A program made the position numbers and the translations under genes. This document shows positions 1 to 6,241 of a stretch of DNA of 7,052 nucleotides, piece by piece. The stretch spans positions 1 through 7,052 of the forward strand of contig JBFMHD010000143.1 of the NCBI GenBank assembly GCA_040752395.1. Direction: 5' to 3'. The notes beneath the pieces were generated by a model that was not told where the DNA came from, did no database searches, and worked only from the letters and a program-made list of their open reading frames with translations. The stretch is from JBFMHD01 sp040752395 [NCBI: Candidatus Hydrogenedentota bacterium]. Its GTDB lineage: Bacteria > JBFMHD01. Position 1 is the stretch's first letter. The number at the start of each line of letters is the position of its first letter.

Positions 1-170
1 AAGTGAGAGGTATCAGGACGGGCTACAGGCTACGGACTACAGCCGGCTGGAGCCAAAAGCCAAAAGCCTGCTGAAAAGTCTTGAGTCTTGAGTCTCGAGT
101 CCTGTTTTGACTCACGACTCTTTTCATATCATCTTTAGTTTTTCATACGTTGTGTAGAGCGCAACCCGCG
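1..170. repeat. Left arm of long inverted repeat
   Basis: Reverse-complementing 6050-6240 reproduces this stretch with about 6 substitutions and two indels (7 and 14 nt, both longer in the right arm). The arm starts at the first base of the window, so its outer end may lie beyond it. The inner end is sharp: similarity stops at 170, the first base of dedA codon 209. Inside it are short tandem words with a 7-bp period: CTACAGG/CTACGGA/CTACAGC (23-43), AAAAGCC twice (55-68), AAGTCTT then GAGTCTT-type units (76-103), and GACTCAC/GACTCTT (109-122). It also holds the palindrome CAGCCGGCTG (40-49) and a large imperfect hairpin (72-126). No transposase or recombinase is present, so this is not a recognised insertion sequence. 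Confidence 0.93.
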
Positions 171-794
171 ATGACGGATATATTCTATAATACCTGGCAG
201 AATGGATATAAAAACTATCATAAGAATAACTAAACTAAAATGTCTTTTTACAAAAGGAATATTGCCAAAAAAATAACCACTATAAACGCAGATCCAAACC
301 CAGAGTATACCACCAAATACATTATAACATATAAATCTGAAATAACTCATTGTACCAATGCCTGCAACAAACGGTGCAAAGGTACGAATAATCGGGATAA
401 ATCGTGCTATCACAATAGTCTTTCCACCATATTTTTCATAGAATCTATGGGTACGATTAAGATACTCTTTATTTAAAAAACGAACATTTTCTTTATAAAA
501 TATTTTGGGACCTACCTTATACCCGATCCAGTAATTTACAGTATCGCCTAAAATAGCAGCTAAACTAAGAAGTATAAATAGCCATTTATGGTCGAGTGCT
601 CCAGTACAAGCGAATGTTCCAGAAGCAAAAAGTAACGAATCACCTGGTAACAAAGGTGTTATAACGAGTCCTGTTTCACAGAAGATTATGATAAAAAGAA
701 GTAAATACGTTCCTGTGCCGTATGTTTGGATAATCTCGTTAAGATGTTTATCAAGATGTAAAAAAAAGTCGATAAAAAAAGATATCGGTTCCAT
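135..794 (-). CDS. dedA: DedA-family inner-membrane protein
   Basis: This 219-aa polytopic membrane protein belongs to the DedA (SNARE-associated/VTT-like) family, which supports envelope and proton-motive-force homeostasis; some members are linked to lipid-carrier recycling. It is close to the classic E. coli DedA type: [18 protein letters not shown] (38-55), GDTVNYWIG (83-91), then [21 protein letters not shown] (from residue 122). E40, D52, R131 and R137 align by position with residues reported essential in E. coli YghB/YqjA. Hydrophobic segments lie near 28-60, 70-92, 140-178 and 186-205. The N-terminus matches the family, so the ATG at 792-794 is credible although no Shine-Dalgarno site precedes it; a TTGACA-type promoter sits so close that the leader would be only a few bases. 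The last 11 residues (from R209) lie inside the long inverted repeat, just past the normal family end (…IEYIRH). The gene diverges from motA. Confidence 0.95.
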   Translation of the reverse strand: MEPISFFIDFFLHLDKHLNEIIQTYGTGTYLLLFIIIFCETGLVITPLLPGDSLLFASGTFACTGALDHKWLFILLSLAAILGDTVNYWIGYKVGPKIFYKENVRFLNKEYLNRTHRFYEKYGGKTIVIARFIPIIRTFAPFVAGIGTMSYFRFICYNVFGGILWVWICVYSGYFFGNIPFVKRHFSLVILMIVFISILPGIIEYIRHRGLRSTQRMKN

Positions 795-806
795 TATAGT
801 GGTATG

Positions 807-835
807 AATAAATATATGTTATTTATATTTGTCAA
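807..835 (-). promoter_or_regulatory. Candidate sigma70-type promoter for dedA
   Basis: On the minus strand a perfect TTGACA (-35) lies at 830-835. A weak AT-rich -10 follows: TTTATT at 807-812 with a 17-bp spacer, or TATTTA at 809-814 with a 15-bp spacer. Either places the transcription start only about 5-9 bases before the dedA ATG, which agrees with the absence of a Shine-Dalgarno site. The -10 is poor, so the call rests on the -35 and position. Confidence 0.45.
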
Positions 836-859
836 GAAAAGAAGAGAAATTTATTTTAG

Positions 860-887
860 TAAAGACTTGTTTACATAATACCGATAA
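860..887 (+). promoter_or_regulatory. Sigma28/FliA-like promoter upstream of motAB
   Basis: TAAAG at 860-864 and CCGATAA at 881-887 resemble the flagellar sigma28 (FliA/SigD) promoter, whose consensus is roughly TAAA-N15-GCCGATAA. Here the arrangement is TAAA-N16-ACCGATAA, one base wider and with A for the leading G. Stator genes are classic late flagellar genes under this sigma factor, so context supports it. It overlaps the sigma70-like site at 870-898. Chance in AT-rich DNA cannot be excluded, but the CCGATAA match is good. Confidence 0.5.
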
Positions 888-898
888 TATGATATAAT
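870..898 (+). promoter_or_regulatory. Sigma70-type promoter for motAB
   Basis: TTTACA (870-875), a 17-bp spacer and a perfect TATAAT (893-898) form a near-consensus housekeeping promoter. Transcription would begin near 905, giving a leader of about 40 nt that contains the GGGGGGT ribosome site (931-937). It is the best promoter match I found in the window. Confidence 0.68.
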
Positions 899-945
899 AT
901 AAGTCCAGTTATGAGATATCAATTTTTAATGGGGGGTAAGATCCG

Positions 946-1767
946 ATGTTTGGTATAAATCTAACAACTATTTTAGGATTAATCCTTGGCGTAGGGTCTG
1001 TATTTCTTTCAGGTGCGATGGAGGTATTACATCTTAACCCCAAAGGCATTAATCCATTTTTGAAGCCATCAGCTATTATAGTAATATTCGGTGGTACGAT
1101 AGGTGCCACGATGCTTGGTATCTCGTGGTCAACATTTCTTCGTATTCCTAAATTGCTCTGGCTTACGCTCAAAGAACCAAAATATGATCCCAAACAACTT
1201 ATAAATACCTTTGTCAGTTTTGCAGAGAAAGCACGCAGAGAAGGGATACTTACTCTTGAAGCAGACCTCGAAGAGATCGAGGACTTATTTTTCAAAAAAG
1301 GGTTGCAATTAGTTGTTGATGGTGTTGACCCTGAGACAGTGAAAGCTCTGCTTGAGAACGAGATTGAGAATACAAAACTCCGGCATAAAGAAGGTATGGA
1401 TGTATTTAATCAGATGGGTGGATATGCACCAACAATGGGCATTGTTGGCACGGTGCTTGGACTTATAGCTGCGCTTGCAATGGCTGCTGCTGGCGAAGAG
1501 ACAGGGAAAGTAGTTGGGGCTATTGCTACAGCATTTATCGCTACATTCTACGGTATCTCAAGTGCAAACCTGATTTTTCTTCCGCTGCAAGAGAAATTAA
1601 AGGTATTAGACGAGGTCGAGGAAAGATATCGTGAACTCGTTATGTTTGGCTTGATCTCTTTAATGAGTGGAGATAACCCGGGTATCGTTAATGAAAAATT
1701 GAGTGTATTTTTAAGAAAGCGAGAACGATACGGAGGAAGGGAAGAAGAAGCACAGGAGAAGAGATAA
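946..1767 (+). CDS. motA: Flagellar stator protein MotA
   Basis: This 273-aa protein is the stator subunit that, with MotB, forms the inner-membrane proton channel driving flagellar rotation. Four membrane segments are visible at about 5-25, 41-59, 158-180 and 190-213, with the large cytoplasmic loop between the second and third. The loop carries the conserved torque-generating region (AEKARREGILTLE, 93-105). Family signatures follow: GGYAPTMGIVGTVLGLI (158-174) with the conserved proline of the third membrane segment, and ATFYGISSANLIFLPLQEKL (199-218). The C-terminus is charged (KRERYGGREEEAQEKR). The ATG at 946 is set by GGGGGGT at 931-937, which can pair with the anti-SD through one G-U wobble and leaves an 8-nt spacer. 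motB follows 11 bp downstream. Sodium-driven PomA is a relative, but the overall form fits the general MotA group. Confidence 0.96.
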   Translation: MFGINLTTILGLILGVGSVFLSGAMEVLHLNPKGINPFLKPSAIIVIFGGTIGATMLGISWSTFLRIPKLLWLTLKEPKYDPKQLINTFVSFAEKARREGILTLEADLEEIEDLFFKKGLQLVVDGVDPETVKALLENEIENTKLRHKEGMDVFNQMGGYAPTMGIVGTVLGLIAALAMAAAGEETGKVVGAIATAFIATFYGISSANLIFLPLQEKLKVLDEVEERYRELVMFGLISLMSGDNPGIVNEKLSVFLRKRERYGGREEEAQEKR

Positions 1768-1778
1768 GGGGTGATTTT

Positions 1779-2486
1779 ATGGCAAGGAGAATAAAAGGCG
1801 CGGGTGGTGGGGGCGGTGGACATAGTGCAACCGGTGGTTTACGCTGGCTTCTTACCTACGCTGATATGATTACCCTGCTTCTTGCATTATTCATATTTTT
1901 TTATTCTGTTTCAGTAATAAGTGAGGAGAAAGTAAGGGCATTCGGATTAGAATTCGCCCAGCAATTTGGTATTTTTGAAGGAGCTGAGAAACCATTGCCT
2001 GGTGGCAGAGGCTTATTACCTTATGAGAAAACACTTATTGAGCGTAAAGCACGCGGTAAGAAATTATTAAAAAAGATTGAGCAGTACGGTGCGATAGTAA
2101 AAGAAGGCGAGCAAGGGGTGATAATTACTTTGACCGACCAGTTTCTTTTTGCACCGGGCTCAGCTCAACTTTTACCCGGGGCAGAAACCATTTTAGAAAA
2201 CGTTGCGTTTTTTTTAAAAGAAATAGTACCTGACCAGTATTTTCGAATCGAAGGCCACACTGATAACAGTAATATCCGTTCTCCTTTATACCCTACAAAC
2301 TGGGAACTTTCAGCCTGTAGATCAGCTGTGATTGCACGTTCATTAATTGATAAGTTTGGTATAGATTCGCAAAGGATATCAATAATCGGGTATGGTGAAT
2401 ATCGACCCATTGTCGGGAGTGTGGATAAGCAAACCAAAGAGGAGCAGGCAAAAAACCGAAGGGTAGAGATTGTTATTGAGCAGTAA
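1779..2486 (+). CDS. motB: Flagellar stator protein MotB
   Basis: This 235-aa protein is the peptidoglycan-anchored partner of MotA. After a basic, glycine-rich cytoplasmic tip (residues 1-20, seven glycines in a row at 8-14 apart from one other arrangement of Gly/His) comes LRWLLTYADMITLLLALF (21-38). This holds the essential proton-accepting aspartate D29 at the start of the single membrane helix, which runs to about 47. A short plug/linker region (48-110) leads into an OmpA-like peptidoglycan-binding domain: FAPGSAQLLPGAE (124-136), IEGHTDN (157-163), TNWELSACRSAVIARSL (173-189), IGYGEYRPI (203-211) and NRRVEIVI (226-233). The length is ordinary. The ATG is preceded by a GGGGTGAT ribosome site (1768-1775) directly after the motA stop, so the two genes are co-transcribed. 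It ends 55 bp from the convergent CNBD gene. Confidence 0.96.
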   Translation: MARRIKGAGGGGGGHSATGGLRWLLTYADMITLLLALFIFFYSVSVISEEKVRAFGLEFAQQFGIFEGAEKPLPGGRGLLPYEKTLIERKARGKKLLKKIEQYGAIVKEGEQGVIITLTDQFLFAPGSAQLLPGAETILENVAFFLKEIVPDQYFRIEGHTDNSNIRSPLYPTNWELSACRSAVIARSLIDKFGIDSQRISIIGYGEYRPIVGSVDKQTKEEQAKNRRVEIVIEQ

Positions 2487-2501
2487 TAAAGATAATATGT
2501 T

Positions 2502-2522
2502 GGCTTCAGGCTTCAGAAGCCT
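2502..2522. terminator. Hairpin between convergent genes, possible weak terminator
   Basis: AGGCTTC (2508-2514) and GAAGCCT (2516-2522) are perfect reverse complements around a single A; a realistic fold has a 6-bp stem and 3-nt loop. It lies in the 55-bp gap where motB and the CNBD gene converge, as expected for a shared terminator. No T-run follows on either strand, so intrinsic termination would be weak. GGCTTCA also occurs twice in tandem (2502-2515), another 7-bp repeat. Confidence 0.35.
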
Positions 2523-2541
2523 ATTTAGTGAGTATTTACGA

Positions 2542-5049
2542 TTATGTCGAATAATATCTTATAGTGGTTTCAATAATTTTTGATATATCGATGCCTTCAT
2601 TCGCTAAACGTTTTTTTCTATTTTCAAGTATCTGAAGTTGTTTAGTACGTCTATTTTCTTCTATACGAGCTATTCTTTCAAACGCTGGTACGCTGCTTAA
2701 TCGGGTTCTTATCGGTTTGGGGAAAGGGACATATTGATAAAATATCTCCCGGTTGACTTTATTGAGTTTTATTATGGCTTCTCGCTCAAATTTTATCCAT
2801 AGGTTATAGTCATAAGAAAATCGTTCCTGTGTGGAGCGATATTTAGTAAATAAAGATTTTAAATGTTCCTTAACCTCATCTGTTAAATCAGGATTTTTTT
2901 TATAGAATTGTATATAATCATAATATTTACCAGTCAAACCACCCTCAACAGGGTCGCCCCAATTGTAACCAGCCATAGTCTTTGCTAATTCCCATCTAAA
3001 ATGTGCAATAACATCTAAAAGTATATCTACAAAATCTTCGAGTATAAATACAGGGAACACAATCCTTCCGTGAGAATTACGTTTATTAGCGACAATTTCC
3101 TGCCAGACTATAGCTTTTGTCCCAACAACCGGTAAAATTATTATATTTGGATAAATCTCATCATAATAATAGTCAGTTTTATCAGCAATAACAAATTTTA
3201 CCTCTCTAAAAAATACTGAGTAATCAAGTCCCATCAATGCAATAAGATTATTTTCTATAATCGATTTATTTAGAATAAATTTTCTTAGATCGACTTTTTT
3301 TAAGTAGAGCTCATCAAGTACAGGGAAGTCAAGACTTAACGACCCGGAACACATCCTTGATGAGGAGCGTATCATATTTTCGATTTCGAACTGTGCAAGA
3401 TGATATTCTGATAGAACAAGTTTTTCGCCTTTTCTCAGGCTGTTTCTTTTTTCCTCGAGATGTTCTTCATAATTCTGCCCCATCTCAGTATTGCTTGGTG
3501 ATTCCTTGCCGGAATTAATGTACTCTATCCACTCGTCCATATAGTAAATCGGGATTTTTCTTGTTTTCTCTTCTGTCGGAAAAGGGAGTTGAGCTAATAC
3601 CTCATTTGAAACAAGTGTTCTGTCCAGGAGCCCATATCTGAACAAATATTTGAAGTCCAGCGGTACATCGTTAATCTTTTTACAATACTCAAAAACTTTA
3701 TAGACGATATCAAAGTATTTAGAGCCGATATCTTTTTTAAGTCGTCTGACATGTGGTTCTGTATCAAATCTGTCCGGGAGACAATTGTATTCTTTAAGCC
3801 TTTTTAATAATTCTTCTTCTTCTGATCCTGTAATGATGCCGAATTCTATAACTTTTTTTAGAGGGTTGACATCGGGTATCTCCTGTTTCGTTATTTTAAT
3901 GCCAGGTGCTTCTGCTTTTTGCCTTTCCTCTATTACCACTTCTTCCTTTTTTTTAATAAATATATTTAAATCTTTATATATTTGAGGTGTTTTAATAACT
4001 AAATTTGGTATTGATTTTCCCCATAGCTGTATATATTCATTATTTAATTCTGTTAACAAAGTAAATAAACGCTCCAGTATTAAGGCAACTCTTTCGACAA
4101 AAACCGTATTAATATCTTTTATATAATAAAAGATATCAAGCAGTGTTTTTATACAACTTGTTTCAGAATTAGCTAAAAGACGTAACGATTTGTCGGTTAA
4201 AATGCTTATATCGTATAACTTTTTATCTATTAAAGCAAATCCATTACTGAAGAGTAAAATAAGATAATTTAAAGATTTACTATCTTCTTTTAAAAACTGT
4301 TCGAATTCAGGATAACTTATTGAGAGTGCTCTATGAAGAATGTTAACAAGCCGTATATCAGGTACAAACTCATCTTTTTCTATATTTACCCCGTATTTTA
4401 TATCTATCTCATCGCCAAGTCTCTGATTTAGGAATGATTCATCAATATTATCTATTCTTAAATTCTTCTCTTCTAATTTACCTATAAGAATTTCACCGCG
4501 TCGAAGAATAGGGTTCTGTAAAAAAGATAAGAGTATATTTTTTTTATCATGGGTAAGGAGGTCTTTTAATTGATTAATATAATACTTATTAATAATGGCG
4601 ACATTATCTATAAGTATCTGGAGGTTAATCAAGTATTTATTTATTAAGTTATATCTTTCTACACTTTCAAGCAATCTCCTGGATAAAATTTTAGCAAGTG
4701 AGATCGCCACATCAGGGTGTTCCTGAAAGAACGTTATCATCTCTTCACGAGAAGAGGGTAGACGGATCAGAGAAGAATCGCAAGTAGCATAGACGCTTGC
4801 AGAACGCGGTATGTTTTTTATAAAACCAACCTCACCCACAGATGAATCTGGGTTGATTATAGCAATCCGTTTACCCTGTGATAAAATAACGTCTTCATTC
4901 AAAGGAAAATCTTTTTCTTCATTAATAATGACTTCTAATTCGCCTTTTTTAAGTATGTAAAAATAATCGGATTCAGAACCCTGAAAAAACAAAAACGTAC
5001 CTTTTTTTATGTTTATAGTCTCAACCGAAGAGATTGTTTCAGTACCCAA
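2542..5049 (-). CDS. Large protein with N-terminal cyclic-nucleotide-binding domain
   Basis: An 835-aa protein, apparently soluble, since I see no signal peptide or clear membrane helix. Residues about 8-135 form a Crp-type cyclic-nucleotide-binding domain: FFQGSESDYFYILKKGELEV (21-40) and then DSSVGEVGFIKNIPRSASV (68-86). G72-E73 and R82-S83 match the sugar- and phosphate-contacting residues of cAMP-binding domains, so binding of a cyclic nucleotide is plausible. No helix-turn-helix follows, so it is not a Crp regulator. About 700 residues remain unassigned: a mostly helical region (140-370), a charged KKKEEVVIEERQKAE hinge (366-380), and a region rich in aromatic residues. The last includes HFRWELAK (683-690), GYNWGDPVEGGLTGKYYDY (694-712) and a basic coiled-coil-like end (785-820). 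The start is TTG, chosen because AGGAGG lies 8-9 nt upstream and the domain begins right after it. It lies 52 bp downstream of engB. I do not recognise the full-length family. Confidence 0.85.
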   Translation of the reverse strand: MGTETISSVETINIKKGTFLFFQGSESDYFYILKKGELEVIINEEKDFPLNEDVILSQGKRIAIINPDSSVGEVGFIKNIPRSASVYATCDSSLIRLPSSREEMITFFQEHPDVAISLAKILSRRLLESVERYNLINKYLINLQILIDNVAIINKYYINQLKDLLTHDKKNILLSFLQNPILRRGEILIGKLEEKNLRIDNIDESFLNQRLGDEIDIKYGVNIEKDEFVPDIRLVNILHRALSISYPEFEQFLKEDSKSLNYLILLFSNGFALIDKKLYDISILTDKSLRLLANSETSCIKTLLDIFYYIKDINTVFVERVALILERLFTLLTELNNEYIQLWGKSIPNLVIKTPQIYKDLNIFIKKKEEVVIEERQKAEAPGIKITKQEIPDVNPLKKVIEFGIITGSEEEELLKRLKEYNCLPDRFDTEPHVRRLKKDIGSKYFDIVYKVFEYCKKINDVPLDFKYLFRYGLLDRTLVSNEVLAQLPFPTEEKTRKIPIYYMDEWIEYINSGKESPSNTEMGQNYEEHLEEKRNSLRKGEKLVLSEYHLAQFEIENMIRSSSRMCSGSLSLDFPVLDELYLKKVDLRKFILNKSIIENNLIALMGLDYSVFFREVKFVIADKTDYYYDEIYPNIIILPVVGTKAIVWQEIVANKRNSHGRIVFPVFILEDFVDILLDVIAHFRWELAKTMAGYNWGDPVEGGLTGKYYDYIQFYKKNPDLTDEVKEHLKSLFTKYRSTQERFSYDYNLWIKFEREAIIKLNKVNREIFYQYVPFPKPIRTRLSSVPAFERIARIEENRRTKQLQILENRKKRLANEGIDISKIIETTIRYYST

Positions 5050-5058
5050 ATTTTATAA

Positions 5059-5064
5059 CCTCCT
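5059..5064 (-). promoter_or_regulatory. Ribosome binding site fixing the TTG start of the CNBD gene
   Basis: On the minus strand a perfect AGGAGG, within GAGGAGGT, sits about 9 nt before TTG at 5047-5049. No in-frame ATG lies near it, so this site decides a non-ATG start. A TTGACA at 5100-5105 overlapping the engB stop could be a -35 for this gene alone, but I find no good -10 at the right spacing. Confidence 0.75.
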
Positions 5065-5101
5065 CTTATTTCATATAATTCAAACCATTAGAAAATATTT
5101 G

Positions 5102-5710
5102 TCAAGACATAATGAAGGATAATAAAAAATTTCGAAGATAATCAATGTTATATCTCGTTTTAGCAGAAACAGGAATTACTTCTATCCCCGTATATTCATT
5201 CCGTGTCTTGTTTATTAAGGCCAACCCAACACTTTTTTGGAGTTTGTCAAATTTATTCGCTGTAATTATAAAATTAATATTTAAATCTTTTAGCCATTCA
5301 ATAAGAATTTTATCAAGTAAAGTCAGACCCACATTGCTATCAATTATCAATACTATGATTTTTAACCCGTGGGCGTTTTTGAAATAAACATTTAATAACT
5401 CCTCCCATTTTAATCTTAAAATCTTCGAGATTTTTGCGAACCCATATCCAGGGATGTCAACAAACAATCTGTCTGTATAAAATTTATCCTGATGTTTAAT
5501 TTTTAAACCGAAAAAATTTATATATCTTGTTTTACCAGGTGTTTTACTGACAATAGCTAACCTTTTTTTATTACACAGAACGTTTATTAAGGATGATTTT
5601 CCCACATTTGATCTACCTGCAAACGCTATTTGCGATAATTGCAGTAAATCAATAAGTTTATCACCAAACCAGGATGTTATAAATTTCGCATCGCAAATTG
5701 TATAACCCAT
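5102..5710 (-). CDS. engB: Ribosome-biogenesis GTP-binding protein EngB/YsxC
   Basis: This 202-aa single-domain TRAFAC GTPase is the size expected for EngB (YsxC/YihA), which acts in late assembly of the large ribosomal subunit and is essential in many bacteria. All GTPase motifs are visible: G1 GRSNVGKSS (32-40), the switch I region KTPGKTRYINFF (56-67) with the conserved threonine, G3 DIPGYGFAKIS (85-95), G4 NKFD (152-155) and G5 SAK (182-184). The DIPGYG form, in place of the usual DLPGYG, is conservative. The ATG at 5708-5710 agrees with the family N-terminus; only a weak GAG-type ribosome site precedes it. The stop TGA is 52 bp before the CNBD gene on the same strand, so the two are probably co-transcribed. 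I found no convincing promoter upstream. Confidence 0.95.
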   Translation of the reverse strand: MGYTICDAKFITSWFGDKLIDLLQLSQIAFAGRSNVGKSSLINVLCNKKRLAIVSKTPGKTRYINFFGLKIKHQDKFYTDRLFVDIPGYGFAKISKILRLKWEELLNVYFKNAHGLKIIVLIIDSNVGLTLLDKILIEWLKDLNINFIITANKFDKLQKSVGLALINKTRNEYTGIEVIPVSAKTRYNIDYLRNFLLSFIMS

Positions 5711-5846
5711 AATAACGGCTCTACTCTATCTAAAAAAGAAATATGTTCAATAAAAAAAATTACGGATTCCCCCAACTGATCTTTCCACCCTGGCCAATAG
5801 TACCTTACAAATAAAAACTTGACATTTTCAGCAAAAATATTTTACC

Positions 5847-5892
5847 ACTGAAACACAGAATTACTGAAACACGGAATATGTTTCTGTATTTC
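5847..5892. repeat. Direct 13-mer repeat with hairpin potential
   Basis: ACTGAAACACAGA (5847-5859) and ACTGAAACACGGA (5863-5875) differ at one base and are spaced 16 nt apart. GAAACA (5866-5871) can pair with TGTTTC (5879-5884). Alternatively the first copy (5850-5861) pairs with 5881-5892 at 10 of 12 positions. No T-run follows, so I do not call it a terminator. Confidence 0.6.
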
Positions 5893-6008
5893 AATAAAAT
5901 TCAATCCGATAATGCTGGAATGATCCCCTGTCTGGTGTTTTTTCGATTATTCCGTGGTAATATTTCTTTTCCGATTTATTCGGGTCAGGAGTTCGTAATA
6001 ATAGATAC

Positions 6009-6029
6009 GAGCTCCGAGCTCCGAACTTT
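6009..6029. repeat. GAGCTCC heptamer tandem
   Basis: GAGCTCC (6009-6015) is repeated exactly at 6016-6022 and followed by the degenerate unit GAACTTT (6023-6029). The 7-bp period matches the unrelated heptamer repeats in the arms and at 6251-6310. Confidence 0.7.
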
Positions 6030-6049
6030 TTCGAAGGAGTCAACATGAG

Positions 6050-6240
6050 CGCGGTTTGCGCTCTACACAAAGTATGAAAAACTAAAGATGATATGAAAAG
6101 AGTCGTGAGTCGCAAGTCGTGAGTCAAAACAGGACTCGAGACTCAAGACTCAAGACTTTTCAGCAGGCTCCGGGCTTTTTGCTCCAGCCGGCTGTAGTCC
6201 GTAGCCTGTAGCCTGTAGCCCGTCCTGATACCTCTCACTT
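6050..6240. repeat. Right arm of long inverted repeat
   Basis: Reverse complement of 1-170, with 191 nt against 170. It has one extra CTACAGG-type heptamer (7 nt) and 14 extra nt in the GACTC/GAGTC tract; about 6 substitutions remain. It contains a copy of the dedA 3' end: read in the matching frame from 6050 it gives RGLRSTQSMKN and a stop, against [11 protein letters not shown] in dedA. It holds heptamer tracts AGTCGTG/AGTCGCA/AGTCGTG/AGTCAAA (6101-6128), GACTCGA/GACTCAA/GACTCAA/GACTTTT (6133-6160) and TGTAGTC/CGTAGCC/TGTAGCC/TGTAGCC (6193-6220). A 6-bp hairpin, GAGCGC…GCGCTC (6047-6063), straddles its inner end. Confidence 0.93.
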
Positions 6241-6241
6241 C

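Larger units (their letters stand above)
5711..6049. other. Gene-free stretch between engB and the right repeat arm
   Basis: I see no credible gene here. Open frames lack family-like sequence and run through repeats. The part next to engB (5711-5840) is AT-rich and should hold the engB promoter, but no good -35/-10 pair stands out. From 5847 onward it carries short repeats: two near-identical 13-mers with a hairpin, and a GAGCTCC tandem (both listed separately). An AAGGAG at 6034-6039 precedes a 10-codon frame (6045-6077) that runs into the right arm. Confidence 0.7.

Noticed and set aside
909-1295. 128-codon minus-strand frame opposite motA
   Set aside because: It is antisense to a clear MotA coding region and has no recognisable protein character. 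The same applies to frames opposite dedA (240-476), motA/motB (1548-1823), motB (2165-2437), the CNBD gene (3785-3985) and engB (5145-5387).
2542-5049. Crp/Fnr transcription regulator
   Set aside because: The cyclic-nucleotide domain fits, but no helix-turn-helix follows it and the protein is about four times too long.
5819-5845. Plus-strand promoter with TTGACA at 5819-5824
   Set aside because: No acceptable -10 lies at 16-18 bp, and there is no plus-strand gene for over 500 bp downstream.
5891-6127. 78-codon open frame on the minus strand
   Set aside because: It runs through the right arm and short repeats, has no family resemblance or ribosome site, and its sequence is low-complexity repeat translation.
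1-6240. Composite transposon or insertion sequence
   Set aside because: The inverted arms suggest it, but the block holds housekeeping and motility genes and no transposase. I also see no target-site duplication, and the left outer end lies at the window edge.
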